From: Lytechinus pictus
Taxonomy: Eukaryota > Echinodermata > Echinoidea > Temnopleuroida > Toxopneustidae
Direction of reading: 5' to 3'
Length of the DNA: 64,000 bases
Assembly (NCBI RefSeq): GCF_037042905.1
Contig: NW_026974140.1
Location: 15,240,001 to 15,304,000 of the forward strand
Shown here: in pieces, positions 1 to 15,200 of the stretch
How positions within the stretch are numbered: the first letter of the stretch is position 1
How the letters are laid out: each line of letters opens with the position of its first letter
The notes under the pieces: model-generated
Database searches by the model: none
Told to the model about the DNA's origin: nothing
What the model saw: the letters and a program-made list of their open reading frames with translations, nothing else
Made by a program: the position numbers and the translations under genes

Positions 1-2355
1 ATCATTCATCATGCCTGAAAATAATAACATTGGATATAGTTTATACAACTCCTGTTATCCTTCAAACATCATCATGGTGCCCATATGATAAATTCATTGT
101 ACCCCAGGCTGAAAAATAATATCCAATTGAATAGATTAAACTTAATAGACAAGTGCTGAATCTTCATCAAATATGCTTAAAAAATAAAATATTATTGAAG
201 TTTAAAGCTTAGCAATACTTTGTGACAAGTTGACAACAGTTATATTTATGCATTCTGAGCCATAGAGGCATGATGTAGTGATGTCACATTCCCCACTTTT
301 TATTTTCTTTTTTTTTAGATGAAATTATAATACTTTGTGTTCAGACATGTGTGTATGTAACATATCTCACCTGTAACAAAAAAAATTGAACCAGTATCCT
401 ACATAATGCAGTAGTCAATCTTATTTTTACATGCTTACAGGATAAAAAAATAATAAAAAAACAATTTGGAATATATGACATGATCAGCTCACTCATTGCA
501 TATTCATAAAGACATGCATGCCGGAACTGTTTTACTGACATAATGTGAAACTTAAAATGACAAAACTTTGTTATGATTCCTTGTCCGATTTTGATGAAAT
601 TTTCAATGTTTGTCTGATTTTATTTTATCTGTTCAAATAATAATATTTTCAGCCTGGACTACTCCTTTAATACGATTGATGGTAAGATAATCAAGATGAA
701 TTGTCTTACCTTGACTAGTCCTTCGTCTCTGATGTGTAAATTGTCAACAGGAACAAAGAAAAATTAACTCTTGTAATAAACAGAACTGCTTCACTGCTAC
801 GTCAACAAGTTTACACTTCTTTGTGAAAAAGGATACAACAAAATATATTCAATTCTACCCAAGGTATTCGTTTTTTACTTCTAGTTTAGATTTCTCAAGT
901 TCAAGGAATTAAAATAGTCTACTTTATTTTCCCTGAAAATTGTGAACTATATAACAGTCCTATAAGATGTAGACCTATAATTTTCACAAGGGACCCCTTC
1001 TGAAAATATATAGTTCTAATATCATTCATCCATTTCATAGGCTTTCTATATCTAGTAGATTGGACCTGAAAAACATTGACCATATCTATTTTTTTTCTAA
1101 TTATTTCCCCTTCTTCAGTGTGGGTGCATGTGTAGCTTCCCTATTTGCAATTTGGATGCCCTCAAATCAATATTACACTCATTATGCCACTATTCTTGAT
1201 TCACATCAGATTCACAAAATTATGATTGATGGGTATAATTATACATGTAATGCCAGTATTTTGAGGCTTGTGACAGATCTGATTACCATGGGCAATTTCC
1301 TTTCTTCTTTTTATTGTTTTTATTATTATTTGTTGTGTATGTTTTGGTTTTTTTTTTTTTTTTTTGGGGGGGGGGTTGCAAATGGGTCTACTATAAGGAA
1401 AAACAAAATATTCAAAGAGTAAGGTTTAAATCTTTGTTTTATATGTTTTACATGGTGTAATGAACTAGTGATCACACGTGATCAAATTCGCCAAGTGCAG
1501 CATTAGAATATGGTTGTTAAATTTGTTAATATGTACTTGTTTGTAACCTGTCTTTTGGCAAGTCAAAGAATTAATGATCACAGTGAGAGATATGTATTTT
1601 ACTGTTTTAATTATGTTTCATAGGAATCTCACACAATTTTTCAGGGGGAGGGGGTGGCAGAAATACATAACATTTTCAAAAAAAAAATTGACTGAACTTA
1701 ACACATATTCACGTTTTTGCACATGTAAAAAGAAGGAACTGGTACTTTAAGTGGCTTTTTGGTGAACTGTTGCAATGAAATAATTTTTTTTTGGGGGGGG
1801 TAATATCTTGGGGATAACTGAACTTCTTTCATCCTCCCCCATCAAATGCATATGATGGCCTTTTGGTGAAAAATTTATTTCTTGCACTTCTAATAATTGA
1901 TTCCTGAAAGTTCAAAAGTTCAATCCTAGATAAAATCTCAATTGAATCACCATTTTCATAAAGTCTCTCAATATCTTTTTCCTTTTCCTGTCAGTCAATC
2001 TAAACTACATGTACTTTGTGAAATAAAAGGATACCGTACAGTAAAGTTCAGGTTGAAGGAAGTAAAGTTTACAACTGTTTCCCTGAGAATCATAAACTCT
2101 ATACATGTACAGCAGTCCTATAAAATAAAGGCCTTTCCTTCATACAATGGTATTCTGATGGTTCCTAACCCCCAAGAAATCATAAAAGTTATTATTGTTC
2201 AGCATTTCTCCGCTCCACAGATTTTCTGTAAATTCCCTGTGAACTGGAATCTTTTCTGAAAAATTTACCATTCTTCCCTTTTTAGCATCTGGCTTTCCTA
2301 TATCTGCAATTCGGTTGCACTCAAATATGATGCTTAAATGGGCATATACACTTTA
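1..2355. other. No gene seen apart from the degraded MITE
   Basis: AT-rich. Open frames here (for example 1060-1422) are low-complexity readings with homopolymer T/G runs at 1350-1375 and 1780-1800, and have no recognisable domain. Confidence 0.5.
103..670. mobile_element. Degraded palindromic MITE
   Basis: Right end GCCTGGACTACTCCTTTAA with TTAA at 667-670, and internal stretches (TTTAAAGCTTAGCAATACTTTGTGA, ATGTCACATTCCCCAC, GATTTTGATGAAATTTTC) match the family at 22711-23276. The left end is eroded around CCCAGGCTGAAAA. Confidence 0.6.
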
Positions 2356-3001
2356 TGTCTCGCCCACCAGAGGTGAAGGCGAGAGTTAGGGATCCAAATG
2401 TTGTCCGTCCGTCACAAACCTTATGACACATAACTCTGCAACCGTAAGTCACTTTTCAACCAAACTTGGATGGTAGATGGACTTGGGGGACCTGCATGTT
2501 ATGCTGCAGTCGGATTTCACATGGTAAGGTCAAAGGTCATTTTCAGGTCAACGTTGAAGTTTACATGCAAGACTCTCTTATGACACCTAACTCCGCAACC
2601 GCAAGTCACTTATCACCGAAACTTGGATTGTCGATGTAGTTATGAGACCTGCATGTCTTGCTGCAGTCTGAGGTCACATGGTAAGGTCAAAGGTCATTTT
2701 CAGGTCAACGTTAAAGTTTCCGTGCAAGACTCTCTTATGACACATAACTCTGCAACCGTAAATCACTTTTCAACCAAACTTGGATGGTAGATGTACTTAA
2801 TGGACCTGCATGCTATTGTGTTGGGAGGTCACATGGTATGGTCAAAGTTCATTTTGAGGGCAACATTAAAGTTTACGTGCAAGACTCTTATGACAAGTGT
2901 TATTCCATCCCAGTCATTTCACAATGAAGTTTTGATACAATTCTGTTGCGTGCCCTCGCAAATAATGATATTTCTGGTTATTTTCATAAGTGGGCGAGAC
3001 A
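2356..3001. mobile_element. Element with inverted ends and internal ~150-bp tandem repeats
   Basis: Ends TGTCTCGCCCAC and GTGGGCGAGACA are exact inverted repeats. Inside, about three copies of a ~150-bp unit occur, each with TATGACACATAACTCTGCAACC, AACTTGGAT, CACATGGTAAGGTCAAAGGTC. No coding capacity. Lies downstream of ILK. Confidence 0.75.
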
Positions 3002-6000
3002 CAAAATCGCTTTTGCCTTGTTTAATGATAGCTTTAAATTAAAATAAATTGCATGTTTGGCTTGTGCCAGATTTCATTGCCTTGTGAGATTTCTTATTCT
3101 ATTTCCTTTTTTTTCAATTGGACCTTCTATAGAACACACATGAATTACAGGAAAAACAACATTTTCAAATAAGGATCACATTGTCGGCTTAGATGCCTTT
3201 TCATGGCATTATAAATAGCCATCGAAACCAGTTGTGTTATAAAGTGCGATGTCAAAATTATACAAACATAACGTGCTTATATTCTTAATTGGAATCTGCC
3301 AAGTTAAAGCATCACTTTCCACCATGTTCCTGCTGCATGTATAACTAAATTGAATCTTGTCAGCTGGTCTTCCTTTTGAATGAAACTTTCAGATTATCTC
3401 TCATGTTTCTTAGGTGGTAGTTGTCTGCCCTGAAACTTCAATTTTGCAAAACTTTTTGTGCCCTTTAAACATTTCACTGACTTCTGTGGCGTTCCTTCTT
3501 TTCCTACAGTCCGTACAGCAATTCTCTCACTATTATCACACTTGCTTATATACGTTATACCGAAACATGCTTTGAACACAACATCTAGGGTTGAAAATTA
3601 AAATAACACAAAACTATGACACTGAATCATATTGTATAAAAGCAAGAAAACTAATTTTAATCTATCCTCATATCCAAACCATCATGCTAATGGATGGGGT
3701 ATACAACATACAAAATTTATCTACATGATATATCGAGCACACAGCTCTTAAAATGCTTGCAAAAGGATTTAAATCAACTTTGTAAGGCATTATAAACCAC
3801 CAACAAATGCTTTCTTGTCATTGGGAATAACTGAATGACCATTTTCAAAATGGCTTATTCAATATCACACAAATGATTAAATAAGGCATGGTGATTTTTC
3901 ATTTTTACTTTCAAACAACGTCTTTTTCGATTGGGCATTTCTCATTCTTGGCTTAGTCAACAAAAGAAGAGATCAAGCAATGGCCAATTTTAATTTACAT
4001 TTGTGTTTGCAATTTATATTTATTGTTGGTTTTATTTGTAAATTTCCCCTGAGTCCATAAAAAATAATCAAGTAAATCTGCACTTAAAAACAAAAATGAA
4101 AAATATATTTATATACTTCTCGTGAATCTTTGAAAAGTATCCCTTCAATCAAATGATGTAAATGAACTTGTGCATAAACAAATAATTTTTTATTACATTA
4201 TAAAGGCCTCAAGTTACCAAACTCTATTTCATAAACCTGGAAAACTGTAACTGATACCAAACAGAATATCTGATTATACAATATAATTTTCGCCATTTAA
4301 AATACTTTGAAACAATTGTAAAGGTACAAAGAACCTTTAAGTTTCACATAATGGTTAACAGCAACGATTGTTGATTCACTTATCATGAAATATTAAGCAG
4401 TGAAGATGGTGGTTCTTATAAATAAATATGCAAATATAAATGTGCATCTAAAAATACACTATACACTGGTAAATAAAATAGACAAACACAAAATGAAAAG
4501 CAACATAAACAATTATATACATGACAACAAAAGGAAAGGTACATGGAATCAATAAATAGAAATCGCCAAGCTTTATACAGAACAAAGCATTCATTTGGCA
4601 GGTTTGCTGAAAGTTTTTAAATTTATTTATCATTTTATAGAAGAAAGCATTATTAATATACTTTTCTCACTATAAATATAAATATTTCAATGCCATCTAT
4701 ATAACTTCATAGGTTACCCCCTGAAAAAAGGTTATAGGTCATAAAATAATGAACAATCTCGGATTTCGAACCAGCAAAATGAGGCACGTTTATACAGAGC
4801 AAAAGACAAAATGTGTATAAAGATTTATTCATTATTGAAGGACTTTGCAAAAGAAGGTTTTTTTTTATTTTTATCATAGTATAAATTTACATACGATATT
4901 GATGATTGTTCCTGCACGGAAGTTTACCTCAATGGTTCCTGGTATCAAGAGATGCATTAAATAAAAAAAATAAAAAATTTGTCGTCACGTAGTTGGGTTT
5001 AGAATTTAGACAATATACAAACATTCATCATTAATAGCATTACATTATACATAGACATATTCAGTTTTGAAATATATTTGCCTTACTATATTACAATTGA
5101 ATCATCTACTGCTTGACTGATGATGATAATAATCATATATAGCGCCATCTATGTCGATATATTCTATGCCTAGACGCACAAGAAAATATAAAGAATAAAG
5201 TTTAGATAAGTGTCAAAAGGCCAGGAACCTAATAATGTTAGAAAAAAAGATTTCAGTTTAGATTTGAGAGTCTCTAAGAATTATATCTTTTCATTTAATG
5301 GCAAATTATTCCAAAGAGAAGGTGCTATGTAAGAAAAAGCTTGTTCACTGTTGGCTTCATAAAATATGTATAAGGAGTGTAAAATTACTTACATCACAGC
5401 ATAATTCAGAAAAATCTGATTTCTGTAATTCTACACTGGTCAACTAAATTGCAGTATAAATCTAATATACTGTATAAATATCTTTCTAAACAAGACATTT
5501 TTTTTATTGGACATATAATATCTATATACTACGAAATAAAGAATGATGTTACAGAAATAACGAATGGTATATTGCTGATGAAAATTGGCAGCGAGTAAAG
5601 CACAGTATATGAATGAATTAATGATTCATATTAAAATGTTTATAGCTGGGGGTAGCACCAGGTTACATGTATTTGACCAGGGTGACCATTAAAAAAAAAA
5701 TCATAAATAGGGGTTTTTAAGAGTCACATTTCCAAGAGCTCTTTTTTATATTGTTCTTTCTTCTTCCTTCCCTTCTCTCTCTCTTCTTTTTTTTCTTCAC
5801 TATTTCAAAAATCAGAAGGGAGATGGCCCCTACCCCCCACCTGAGGCACCACCCTTGTTCATAGCACATGTACATGTACATCACTATCATGGTTTATATA
5901 TATGAAAACCACTGAACTACCTAGCATTAGATTAAGGATAGGGAACACCTAGGGAAAAGTTGACACAAGACTGTATTCAATATTTAAAAAATCTTCACTA

Positions 6001-6420
6001 GAGTGAAATAGTGAAATATGGTTACAAACATGAAGAATTACATTAGGCACAAAGTGAAGATTTGATACAAAAGAGTTATTTTGTAATCTAAACTCGGCAT
6101 TAAAAAAGAAGACATTAAACATTGAGTTGTACAGTGGAGGAAGATGGGTACAATAAGATGAACTATTAAAATTTGGCACAAAATTACAAATAAATATATT
6201 TGTGGCTTAATTAACAAAGTTGATATCCATAACAAGAATGTATGCCCTAAATAAAGATTACATGATCACTTACATTGTAAACATTAGGTAGAGAAATACA
6301 ATAATCAAGTGATAAATGGCAAGCTGTGATGAGGGAAACTGATGGAAAAATATCCCATTGATTTTTACTGAAGGAAACAAACTTTCTTTTTAAAAAGGGC
6401 CTTTAATAACAACATATTTA
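3002..6420. other. Gene-free AT-rich flank
   Basis: No coding, tRNA or terminal-repeat structure was recognised. 5120-5340 (ATAGCGCCATCTATGTCG, then TTATTCCAAAGAGAAGGTGC) looks like the tail of a dispersed repeat, but it was not matched inside the window. Confidence 0.45.
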
Positions 6421-6660
6421 TAGAGCTTAATGTTTCAAAGCGCTGCATACTATTACCCTGGTTTTAGCACGGCTACCCTGATCGGGCGCTCGAGCATTCA
6501 AGGAATTCCTTCCTACCGGGTACCCATTTACTACACCTGGGTCGAGAGTGGCAAATGTAGATAAACGCCTTGCTTTTACAATTCCTGCGTAACCTATCAG
6601 TGTAATGCTCACATAACACATGAATTCATTTGAAATCTGGAAATGTAGGCAGGTACCCTT
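6421..6660 (-). mobile_element. SINE body and tail, tRNA head missing
   Basis: Minus-strand reading has CTCGACCCAGGTGTAGTAAATGG then GGTACCCGG, CCAGGGTAATAGTATGCAGCG and CTTTGAAACATTAAGCTC (given in parts), matching the body of the SINEs at 21125 and 58065. The head is not visible. Confidence 0.6.
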
Positions 6661-9259
6661 CACACAAGAATTACTTTGTTTGTGTCTCAGAAACTAATAA
6701 AAATTTGATGGTTTCACAATTTTCATTCATACATTTGCAAAGAAAGAAATACATTTTTCCTATGAAATGAATGTGTATAAATGATAAAAAGCTCATTGAA
6801 AGACCACAGATTTAGTATATTTACAGTATCCATCAATAAACCAATATCAGCAATTACGTCACTTACAACTGATAAGTCCTGAAAATCAAGCGGATTGAAC
6901 CTTTTTGTACACAAGAAAAGGGCTTTCAATGGATGAAAATATACTGCTCATGCCTGATAAGCGGCATCCCTCTGATATAAAATGATATGTGATTCCTTTA
7001 TTTCTGAAATCCCATTGTTTTCATTCTGTTTGCATCATTTCAACACACTCGATCAACAATTAAATAATAGCACCATATAACATCACATGTGACCAATGAA
7101 TGTGAGTCTGTCTCTTGCACAAGGACTTGCATTTAAATATAATTCCACACTTGAAATGCAAAACCTGAAGAATGGGTTCCCCTAAATGGCTGACAATCCG
7201 TAAAAAGATTCATCTGGGTAGTGTTTCATGAAAGGACTTCTTTGATGCTTTATCAGGCAAGTCCCATTTACAGTTTCCATATTAACAGTGCTTCTCAGCC
7301 AATCAATACCAAGGAAAATTGTCAGATCCGACAGCTTGTGGGACAAAAATATTGATGACACGCTCCCCTGATTAAAACAAATTTTCATCTTTTCACAATC
7401 ATAATAGTTTTTACCTTGCGAGCTTTTGCCTCTTTGTTTCTGCAGGCCGGACATACATACATTCAGGGGTTTCTACAAATAACTTTAAATTTGACTGTTA
7501 GTTATTGCAACCAACTGTGCCTGTATAAGACCTATTGGGGCAACTTTATATATCAAATTTATTTATTCCTATTTCAAAAGCACATGGTTTTTACATGTGT
7601 ACTGTGTAAATATTTAGAGATCTATTCTTAATCTATTCCTTTACCCACTAAATCAATTTTCTTGGGTGAGCACATCTGACATCTGATACTACAAAGACTA
7701 ACCACTTGAAAACTTGTTTTCCTGACATACCGTAAGTGACACTTTACTTCAATCACAATATATTAAATTGTCTCACCGATATGGACAACATTTTTACATG
7801 CATTCATTTTAAATACATTCAATCTTAATTATTATTCAGTCCCAACATTTCATTCCTTGAATTACTCTACATCTCAATTCATATTCCTTTATGTCATCCA
7901 ACAATGACAAGCATGCAATTGGGGTTTCCTGTCAACAGAAATTTTCTAAGCTTTCTTAGTAATTTGATTTAAATACATTTCCATATGAAGATAGAACATG
8001 TAAATTTTAGTGAATTTATTTAAATGATTCAAGGCTCATAAGCATTCACTCATCATTTTCCTAAAAATATAAACACTAATCACTATTTATTCACATTCCA
8101 TTGTGAGAATATTCATAATTGAAAATAGAAATATATCAGAAATATATGCTCAAGGCAGTCATTTTTCATGCATCATTACACAAAAAGACCAAAATAGTAG
8201 GAAACAGGGAAATAAATATCTACAATAATTGCATAAAAATAAATTGTGAGGTTTTGTGGTTCATGGAAAACAATGAAATTAATTGTTAACGTAATCAATA
8301 AACAATTTATGTAGTGTATTGGAAGATCTACCAAATTATACTTGCTTTGTTTAATGGAAGATACAATGTATGACACAATTGTGTCACATAATGCTTTCTT
8401 AATATCACTGACCAACCCTTGTCTTAAACTATATGCGAATTTCAACCACTGTGCTTTGTTACAAAACGTAAGGATTGTCGGCCTCTAGAAGGAATTCCAT
8501 TTTCGAAGGAAAGTATGAAATCACAGGCAAATATCCATTTACACTAAACCTAATTTCCATATAATGCTGAACAGTTCCTTGTCTAGCTTAATTTCTTGGT
8601 CTTCATAATTGAAATGCTATTTCGTTCTGTTTTCCCAAACCCCTATTAAAGATACCGGTGGTATGGTGTTTTGAACAAATCTTCCTCTATGAAGAAACCA
8701 TGTGACAACTTACTTTACATTTGAAAGTCAAATCATGTTCTAACTCTTCTGTCTAGATCCATCTCTAATGGGGTGTTGCAAGAAACTTGCAATTGAATGC
8801 AAGCCAATTTCAGGTCACCAAATCAATTGAAAATCAAACATTTTATTGCAAATTTGCAATTGATGGGTGGTCTGCTTCTTGCATAAACAAGTATACATTG
8901 ATTTGCTTCTGTATTTAAATTGATCTATCACTTGTAAATTTGCACCTGATATTTGCAATTGATTGCAAATATTTGTTTGCAACACCTGCTATATAGCTGG
9001 ATTTAGTTAATCTATCTGGCTATCTAAACCCTAGATAGGAGCGTCCCATTAAGAAGGGGTTTACTAAAGTGAATCTAACCATCCTGAACCTTATCTAACG
9101 ATATACCTTTACAGAAAGGGAATAGCACCCTTTATCATCATCACCCCATAGGAGCAGCTTGCTTGGTGGAAAGGGGTGGCGTCGAGCAGCAATCAATCAC
9201 CAGAACCCGGCAAGTAGTAGGGCAGGGGGTGGGCCTTGGGCGCCAGTATGGCCATGATC
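6661..9259 (-). other. ILK: ILK 3' UTR and downstream flank
   Basis: The ILK stop is at 9262-9260 and the UTR extends to lower coordinates. Several AATAAA on the minus strand (for example 8847-8842) are possible poly(A) signals, but none stands out. No other gene seen. Confidence 0.4.
8772..8987. repeat. Palindromic repeat downstream of ILK
   Basis: GGTGTTGCAAGAAACTTGCAA at the left faces TTGCAAATATTTGTTTGCAACACC at the right (quoted in part), with further TTGCAATTGAT/ATCAATTGCAA pairing inside. May be transcribed as part of the ILK 3' UTR. Confidence 0.6.
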
Positions 9260-12200
9260 CTAGACAGGCCGCATCCTTTCCAAGATGGGCATGATCATGT
9301 CAAACCTAGGTCGTTTGGTAGAGTCTTCGTTCATACATATCTTGATGAGTTTGCTCATGTGAGGTGACGTCCCTGGAGGGATATCAATCCTTAGACCTTC
9401 TCCAACAATCTGGAAAGGAACAATGGTTGAAGAATTTCAAGGTGAAACGGCTAATAGATGTATATGAACTGAAAGAATTTATATCAATATCATCTTACCC
9501 AATCATATCTTTCTTTAATCAAATTCATAAAATTTCTTAGTATACGAGATATTCTTTACAGAATCATAGATTACTGTTTAAAAGAATAAATGAAAAGAAA
9601 TAGAAATGTTAGCAGAGAGAGAGAGAAGATGCAGAAATCAAATAATTGCCACAGTCAAAGCAATTTTATATAGCAGATTATACAAGACATGTACCATTCA
9701 CCTATCATACAGTATGTCCAATTTCCATAAGAAAAACAGATTTTTTTTAGTCCCAAGAAATCTAACTAATCTAGAAGTACCTGTACTTGAGCACTAATTC
9801 TAAACTTCCATGTTTCAGGGATATAAAGCGAAAGCAAAATTCCATCCTGTGTACAAATTCAATCCTCTGCTTTTGTAACAAGTCATCCAATACTGTCCCC
9901 CGCCCCCTTCTTCCATCTTTCAAATCATAACAAGACATGGTATCCCTTACCTTCATGCCTACTTCCATAGATGACATACCAGCGAATGGTACTTCCCTAG
10001 TAACAAGCTCCCAAATCAAGATAGCAAAGCTCCACATATCAGCAGAACGAGAGTTCATATCTTCAGGGCTCCTCTGTAAGGCTGAAGAAACAATGAATTA
10101 TACATAGAAAGAATGTAAGTCCTTATTCTTACCAGGGCTGAGTTAAGTCTGTAATGTTTCTTTTCATTTCCAATTACATTGTATTAGAAAGAATCTATTA
10201 CTTTGATAAATGGACATAATTTTTTTTTAACAAATCATTAAGAAATCATGGAATTTCATGTTCCTAGTGTTATAACCAACTCTGTTTTTATTCAAGTTAT
10301 GGGTATTTAACCAAATTGAATTCCAAGCTTTCCTCATTTTCTTTTAACAGCAATTCACATCTTTTACCCATCAGATAACCTTGAGCACAAGATAGAGAGC
10401 AACTTGTGGCATGGCAAGCCAAAGTCAGTCGATCTGTGTCTGAAAGATCTGGGGTGCATTTCATGAAAAGTTTTGTCAGTGATTTTACACTGACTAATAT
10501 GCTCTCATCCAATCACATGCAAGAATTTGCTGTAGCATATAACATCTGCAAGTGAAGATGGCTGATGAAACTTTTCATGAAACTCTCCCCAGATTGTGAG
10601 GAGTGTACATACCTTCTGGTGCCATCCAGGCAGGATTGAAGAGTTTAGCTCTGTTCTGAAAGGAGAACCTTGTATCACCCATGTTGATCTTAGCTGTCAG
10701 CTCCTCATCAATCTACAATAACAAACCAACAAATACATCAACAAGTGTCAGCATTTTTGAAGCAAGAAACTCTATAAAAATCTCTCTAAAATGAGGGTCA
10801 TTCTGGTAGATAAGTATGTGCCAATGAGCAAAGGGGGGTTTGCACACTTTTATGTATAAGTAATTCTTCTTACTAATGATGATTGACCATAATACAGAGC
10901 ATAAGGCAGGTTCAAACAGATTAATATGAAGAAGAGAAGTTCATTTCCACTGTCTCATTTCATTTGACTTAAATTCTTCAAACTAGATAAAGAGGACTGA
11001 CAGGAGTACATGCCAAAAGTAGAAAACTATGTAATGCATGCACAATACTAGATTCATAAAAAGACAACCAATAAAACTGATTTCATGGAGAATAATATTG
11101 CAATCAAATTCATATAAAATAAAGAATGGGAAGAAAAATGAGATGGTAAAAAAAAATGAAAGATTGGGTGATTTCAAGTTTGGTGTCAACTTCTGGTGTT
11201 GGCGTTGACTGATTTTTAAAGCTAGTCCTGGGATGAACTGTACTAGGTGTTGTTATTTGGATCATTTTGCTAAACTCATATTAAGTGTTAAACCAGAGAG
11301 ATCAATCTGAAGTGTGCTTCCAATACCAGCACAAGCACCAACAGGGTTCCAAGCTTTTCAAGAGAACAAAATTCCCTGATTTTTCCCTGATGAAGTTTAA
11401 AATTCCCTGATAATTATTCAAACCCATTTCCAGTTTTGCATGTTTTTTAAGTTGTTGCAGTGAATTACATGTATTTTCAGTATAAAAACAATAATGTAAA
11501 ACTAATTAGTACCACCATAACCAGTCATTCAATGGATGTTGTTTTGATATGCAACAAAATATAACATAGTCTGACTGACTACTGTGCTTTCTACTTTGAG
11601 GCTGATCAAAAGACCCTGATTTTTCCCTCATTTGAGGCATTTTCCCCTGATTTGAGGTATTTCTTTTATCAAATTCCCTGATTTTCCCTGACTGGAAAAA
11701 AGTAAAATAAGTTTCCCTGATGGACTGGGAACCCTGACCAATATCAAACTTGATATCACAAAATATTGACCCCCCAAAAAAGGATAAACCAAAGTTCTAA
11801 AACTAGTGAATTAATTGAATATCTTACCATGATATTTTTACTGTTGAGATAATACCTTGGGATGAGGGGATCCATAGCATGTAAGAAAGACATACCTCTC
11901 GCAATGTCTAATGCAAAGCTTACCATCTGACCATGATCAACAACAATACCTGCAAATATATAAAATATACAAAAAGAAGCCATAAATTGTTTATATTTTA
12001 ATATATATATACATGGCTTTAAAACAATATAAGTACTACATTCAGCCTTTTTCTTCAATACGTAACAATCTAGATGATTAGAATAATCCAATGATTCCAA
12101 ATTAGAGATTTGTGGATTCTACAACATCACACATTTTCAATCATTTTTTTTTCTATCTGAACTCAGCTGCATGTAGATTATAAACAAGGGTGGCTTGAAG

Positions 12201-15200
12201 AGAAGAGAGATATTCATAATACTGTATATTCAACTACCTATCCATTCTAAGATTAATGGGGACATTATCAAATGTAAAGAAATAGCTAAAATCAGACAAG
12301 GTGAACAGGCTAGAAAAGCTGTTAAAAAGAAATAAATAAACCTGTCATTCTGATATGTATGGTCATTGTATTCTACCCTATGTTGTGCACATGGAAGCAA
12401 TCAAATGAGTTTTTGAATAATATGAAGACAAGAAACGTCAAAGTTAGGAGCTCAGACTACAGTTTAAAACCCCATTGAAGAAAACATTCAATAAGTATAA
12501 ACCCAAGGGCATTTCAATTTAGTCTTTGAAAACATCCCAACTATTCCTTTTCAACATTGTGTCCTTGTTCGTTTCTTATCACACAGACCCCCCCCCCCTC
12601 CCCCACCTGCTACACACAAATAATTAAATGAAATCTAAAATAGATACATGTTAACATAAGGGGAAATTTGCAGCTTCTTACTATTCATTCTCATGATATT
12701 TATTTACAGGTTTCCTATTGTTAGGTTCTAAAGGCATAGGGGTTACAGTGGTGCTGAATGAAAGAAACCCTGCTATGTAACTCTACAACCAAAACCAATT
12801 ACAGGAAAAGGAAAAGCTTAACAAATGAATCATCCAAAAAGCTAACTACGAATGTTGACTTGAATAAATTTTAGCATTTCAATTGCAATTTACACAAATG
12901 ATGCAAAAGAACTAGATCTATACTTTTTATTAAAGGTCAAGTCCACCCCGAAAAAATGTTGATTTAAAAAAATAGAGAAAAATCAAACTAGCACAACACT
13001 GAAAATTTCATCAAAATCGGATGTAAAATAAGAAAGTTACGACATTTTAAAGTTTCTATTATTTTTCACAAAACAGTGATATGCACAACTGAGTGACATG
13101 CAAATGAGATAGTCGATGATGTCCCTCACTCACTATTTCTTTTGTTTTTTATTGTTTGAATTATACAATATTTCATTTTTTACAGATTTGACAATAAGGA
13201 CCAACCTGACTGAACCATATAGTATTAAAGGAGAATGAAACTCTTGGAGCAAGTTAGCTTTTGTGAAAGCAGAAAAATCAAAGAATAAGATCAACAAAAC
13301 TTTGAGTAAAATAGGACTAGCAATAAAAGAGTTATGAGCATTTGAATGTCGAGATCACTAATGCTATGGAGATCCTCCCATTGGCAATGCGACCAAGATC
13401 TGTGATGTCACACACGTACAACTCTCCCATTCGGACACTGAAAATATACCCCAAAACATCTCTTTTTGCTCATTCTAATCATATGACAAACGATTCATCA
13501 ATGATATAATGTTGTGAAACCTCTGTACTTGTCATCTCATAAAGAAAACACCTAACATTGTGATAGACTCTATAAAAGTGAGAATATAAGTGAAATAAGT
13601 ACTAAAGTAATGAGGGAGTTGTACGTGTGTGATATCACAGATCTTGGTCGCATTGCCGATGGGAGGATCTACATGGCACTAGTGATCTCAATATTCAAAT
13701 GCTCATAACTTTCTTATTATTCATTCAATCTTCCTCAAACTTTCAACAATATGTTTCTCTTATTTTTCTCTTTGATATGGATTCAGCTAGTTTCAAGGGT
13801 TTCATTCTCCTTTAAACAATGTTAATTCCACATGTTCAGGGAGGAATTATTTGTTGTTTCTCTTGGCAATGAAGAGAAAATTAGAATATTTCATATTTCA
13901 TGTAATAAAATACAAAAGAAATAGTGAGTGGATGATGTCATCAGTCTCCTAATTTGCATACAGACCAGGATGTGCATATAACTGTTTTGTGAAATTAAGC
14001 GAAACTTTAAAATGTCATAACTTTATTATTTTACATCCGATTTTGATGAAATTTTCAGTGTTATGCTTGTTTGATTTTTCTCCTTTTATTCAAATCAATT
14101 TTCTGTTGCAGTGGACTTGTCCTTTAATGTGTATAAAAATTTAAATGAATCAATATGTATGTATTACAAGAACATACATTCATGATTATAAATTGTTGAC
14201 TGATCAAGTAAAATATGCTTAAGCAAGATATTGATTATTTGATGTCGAATATATCAAAGCTAAAATATTTTATCAATATGTGAAACATGGAAGAGGGTCC
14301 TTATATAATGCACACTCAAAACTTGATTCAATATTGAATATAATTTCTTAAACTTTCCAGAAATGTGTCATTTATTAATGTTCTGAATAATAAGTGTGCC
14401 AAGAATATAATTAAAATTAGAGCAGAAATATAACATTTTTACAAGAAATGGTAGCAAAGTCATTTTGGGAATGAAAAAAAACAACAAAGTTCATATAACA
14501 TACCCATTTACTGTATGGATACCTCATTTTTTTTTAGGATAGTGCTCAGGAATGGGGCACCTCACCATACCAACACACCAACTTACCTGAAGCTTCATGT
14601 AGAACATGAAAGAGAGATCCATGCTGTAGAGTCTCACTCAACACAACAAGGTTTGGTGGCTGGTTGACACATCCCAACACTGGGTGTATGTTTGGATGTG
14701 AGAAGATACGTAGCCGTGGGAACTCTTCACCAAACTCTCTTGAGATACGAGATGTCACGTTACTGACCTTCAGCACCTTAGCCATGACAGCAGTCCCTTG
14801 CCATATACCCTTCCACATCTAGTCATTAGATAAAAGAAATAAAGAAGAGGTCATAACCTCTGACTTCCTTTGTGCATGCGTCAATCAGGAGAATTTCAGC
14901 TTTGAAAGACTAAGATTACATGGAATATACATGCATTCTCATTTTTTTGTTTCCTCTTTTGTTCAGAAGTGCATAGAGAAATAGTTACACTAAGTGATAC
15001 GCACAAAAAAATTACAATCTAAAAAATTGTTTATTATCACTACAGATAATCTGAGTGAAACCCAAATCCATGCTATCATTACTCATTCATGTCTATGAAC
15101 CAAAAAAATAATACATAATTTCAATACATGTACATCGAAGTACAATGTAGGTTTATGGGTGAACAATGTGAAGTAAGAGAAAGAAAGAAAAGGAAATACC

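Noticed and set aside
1060-1422. 120-aa frame with aromatic residues
   Set aside because: AT-rich chance frame ending in T and G homopolymers; no family resemblance.
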